Assembly: GCF_007747445.1 (NCBI RefSeq) | Contig: NZ_CP036425.1 | Location: forward strand, 2,464,175 to 2,528,174 | Origin: Poriferisphaera corsica | GTDB taxonomy: Bacteria > Planctomycetota > Phycisphaerae > Phycisphaerales > Phycisphaeraceae | Length of the DNA stretch: 64,000 nt | Direction of reading: 5' to 3' | Shown here: positions 62,078 through 64,000 of the stretch, piece by piece | Layout of the letters: the number at the start of each line of letters is the position of its first letter | Position numbering within the stretch: the stretch's first letter is position 1 | Made by a program: the position numbers and the translations under genes | Notes under the pieces: generated by a model | Database searches by the model: none | What the model was told of the DNA's origin: nothing | What the model saw: the letters and a program-made list of their open reading frames with translations, nothing else

Positions 62078-63796
62078 ATGATCGACATCATGACCACATT
62101 AACAACGCTCGCTCAGGCAACCTCGGTTGACGCGATCAATCTCTCTGATCATGTCAACAACCTCATCCCAGAGCTCATCCTCCTCATCGGCGGCACCATC
62201 TGCCTCATCACCGGCCTCGGTCGTGAATCTGGCACCCGTAAATTCACTGCCGTCATCGCAGCCATCTCACTCATACTCGCCATCGCGTTCATCCCCGAGT
62301 TCTCCAAACTCAAAGCCGGCCTATACGAAATCACCGACCTGCGAAGCTTCATCAAGCTCGCAGCTTGTGGCATCGGTTTCCTCCTCATCCTCGTCTCCGC
62401 ATCCGTCCCCGACCTGCTCCCGCAAACTCAAAAAGCCGAAGAAGCCAAGAAGTTCGAACCCGGCAACATCTACCGCGGCGAATACTACGCATTCTTCCTC
62501 TTCTCAATCGTCGGACTCATGCTCACCGCAGGCGCAAACGACCTCGTTTGGCTCTTCCTCGCGCTCGAACTCACCTCACTCCCAACCTACGTCATGGTCG
62601 CTACAGCCAAACAGAACATCAACGCCCAGGAAGCAGCCGTGAAGTACTTCTTCCTTGGCGCTCTCTCCTCCGCCATCTTCCTGTATGGTTTCGCCCTCAT
62701 CTACGGCGCCACCGGCTACACCGATCTCGCCGAAATTAAAAACGTCATCGAAGCGCAATACGTCGCAAACAGCGGCCTGTCCGGCATGCTCCTCATCGGA
62801 CTCATCTTTTCCATCCTCGGCTTCTGCTTCAAAATCGCAGCATTCCCCATGCACTACTACGCCGCCGATGTGTATCAGGGGGCCTCATCAGCAGTTACAG
62901 CGTTTTTGGCATTTGTGCCAAAAACCGCAGGTTTCGTTGCCTTAATCCTCATTCTCTCAACGGTCGGCTGGAACTACGGGCCGGATCAGAATCACCTGCC
63001 GCAGGTCATTGAAATGCTGCTCTGGGTCATCGCAGTCATCACCATGTTCCTCGGCAACGTGCTCGGTATGATCCAGACATCCGTAAAACGTGCACTGGCA
63101 TACTCTTCGATCGCACACTCCGGTTACATAGTCGTTGGCTTGCTCGCAGGCGCCCCCGCGATCGCCGCAACCGCCATCGCCAAGTACGACGGCGACACAA
63201 CGCTCGGCCTCGCCATCGGTGACGGCATCGCTGCGGTCATGTTCTATCTCGTCGCATACGGCCTCGCGACCGTTGGCTCCTTCGCAGTGCTCGCCGCACT
63301 TCGCAAGCCAAATGGTGAAGAGATCGACAGTTATGCTGATATCGCAGGTTTGATTAAACAGCACAAAGTACTGGCATCCATCTTGGCATTGTCTGTATTT
63401 TCACTGCTTGGCATGCCACCTTTGATTGGCTTCTTAGGCAAGATTTACATCTTCGGCTCAGCCTACAAAGCGGGCTATGTGTGGCTGGTCATCATCGCGG
63501 TTGTAAACTCTGCAATTTCCGGTGCTTACTACCTTCGCATTGCGAATGCGGCGTTCTTCGGCAAGCCTGCTGAAGGGATCACCTACACCAAGACACCGGG
63601 CCGTATTGCCGGCGCGTTGATTGGCGGGGTTGCATGTTTGGTGCTGGGATTAGCTGGTGGGTTCCTGGTCGACACGGCTGGCCGTGCTGCGGATCAATTG
63701 CCGACTGAGATCAAGATCAATGATGAACAAACAGCGGCTTACGCACCATCATTGATGACTGACACAAAAGGATTTTCTGAAATTGTCACTGACTAA
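62078..63796 (+). CDS. nuoN: NADH-quinone oxidoreductase subunit N
   Basis: Third antiporter-like subunit of complex I, 572 aa. It has LAFVPKTAGFVALILILSTV, KRALAYSSIAHSGYIVVGLL and LSVFSLLGMPPLIGFLGKIY, all typical of NuoN. A few dozen extra N-terminal residues precede the first helix. Base use shifts inside the gene: up to about 62865 leucine codons are mostly CTC, and afterwards TTG and CTG become common. A terminator follows the stop. Confidence 0.95.
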   Translation: MIDIMTTLTTLAQATSVDAINLSDHVNNLIPELILLIGGTICLITGLGRESGTRKFTAVIAAISLILAIAFIPEFSKLKAGLYEITDLRSFIKLAACGIGFLLILVSASVPDLLPQTQKAEEAKKFEPGNIYRGEYYAFFLFSIVGLMLTAGANDLVWLFLALELTSLPTYVMVATAKQNINAQEAAVKYFFLGALSSAIFLYGFALIYGATGYTDLAEIKNVIEAQYVANSGLSGMLLIGLIFSILGFCFKIAAFPMHYYAADVYQGASSAVTAFLAFVPKTAGFVALILILSTVGWNYGPDQNHLPQVIEMLLWVIAVITMFLGNVLGMIQTSVKRALAYSSIAHSGYIVVGLLAGAPAIAATAIAKYDGDTTLGLAIGDGIAAVMFYLVAYGLATVGSFAVLAALRKPNGEEIDSYADIAGLIKQHKVLASILALSVFSLLGMPPLIGFLGKIYIFGSAYKAGYVWLVIIAVVNSAISGAYYLRIANAAFFGKPAEGITYTKTPGRIAGALIGGVACLVLGLAGGFLVDTAGRAADQLPTEIKINDEQTAAYAPSLMTDTKGFSEIVTD

Positions 63797-63826
63797 GTCG
63801 GTAGACCAATCAAGTCATAGATAAAC

Positions 63827-63857
63827 AAACGCTCACCACTTAACAGTGAGCGTTTTT
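63827..63857 (+). terminator. Intrinsic terminator of the nuo cluster
   Basis: AAACGCTCAC and GTGAGCGTTT arms with a 9-nt loop, followed by further T. Confidence 0.93.
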
Positions 63858-63886
63858 CTTATATTGATCTTGTGATTCTGGCGGCC

Positions 63887-63984
63887 ATTTTGTGCGCTCA
63901 GGCAGAAGGAATCTTTCGTAAAGCCACTGATCCGCTTAGAATAGACGTGGAGATATTGACGAGGTGCGCAATCATTTTGTGCGC
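63887..63984. repeat. Two ATTTTGTGCGC motifs at the window end
   Basis: Copies at 63887-63897 and 63974-63984, 87 bp apart. The GTGCGC core matches the cluster in 33083-33605, where TTTTGTGCGCAC occurs on the minus strand near 33497-33508. Confidence 0.5.
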
Positions 63985-64000
63985 GATAACACGGGAACCA

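Noticed and set aside
1-64000. CRISPR arrays, insertion sequences, prophage or defence islands
   Set aside because: No regularly spaced repeats, transposase, integrase, nuclease-effector or reverse transcriptase motifs were found in any frame.

Overview
The window looks like a stretch of a mid-GC planctomycete chromosome, most likely class Phycisphaerae. This is inferred from gene families, not from a marker gene. Supporting signs are a PVC-type small basic protein (1443-1622), three membrane proteins with the CxxCGY(D/N)LRG...CPECG zinc ribbon common in planctomycetes, a pseudopilin with a C-terminal HTDGHV-type motif, futalosine-pathway menaquinone synthesis, a fused ResB-CcsA cytochrome c assembly protein and a ferredoxin-dependent 2-oxoacid oxidoreductase. 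No rRNA, tRNA, CRISPR array, insertion sequence or phage module was found.

Layout. 0-12.4 kb: aminotransferase, small basic protein, membrane protein and acpS on the minus strand; mqnE and a zinc-ribbon protein on the plus strand; a site-2-type protease, an SDR, an NHL propeller, an epimerase-fold-like protein and korAB. 12.7-22.5 kb: a lipoprotein, ccsBA, a 3-methyladenine glycosylase, ribosomal protein S1, a BaiN-type flavoprotein, pgsA and a secreted protein. 22.4-32.5 kb: nucleoside hydrolase plus thioribose-kinase-like pair, two more secreted paralogues, rhamnulokinase, a stand-alone GspE N-terminal-like domain behind a structured leader, and a GH20 hexosaminidase. 32.7-39.2 kb: a CGGC protein, a DJ-1/PfpI protein, a frameshifted small gene, cysS, a CNNM/CBS protein, ybeY and an FMN reductase. 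39.2-53 kb: a repeat-bearing lipoprotein, an adaptor/TolC efflux pair, moaB, two zinc-ribbon proteins, a lone GroES-like gene, aroA with an ABC exporter, a pseudopilin and two lipoproteins. 53-63.8 kb: nuoG on the minus strand, a TetR regulator, then nuoJKLMN on the plus strand.

How the genes work together. The respiratory theme is clear: mqnE (menaquinone), nuoG and nuoJKLMN (complex I), ccsBA (cytochrome c maturation) and korAB (reduced ferredoxin from 2-oxoacids). Several loci handle carbohydrates or salvage: rhamnulokinase, GH20 hexosaminidase and the hydrolase/kinase pair.

The most unusual large-scale signal is compositional. The plus strand is G-rich in about 0-10 kb and 34.6-41 kb, and C-rich in about 16.5-31.8 kb and 53-62.9 kb, whichever strand the genes are on. 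Block edges seem to fall inside genes (the GH20 gene, nuoN). Other points of interest are a stable three-hairpin tail after the small basic protein gene, a dispersed family of perfect palindromes, a GTGCGC-rich intergenic region whose motif recurs at the window end, and a complex I operon that appears broken next to nuoG. All calls were made by reading sequence; no database search was run.
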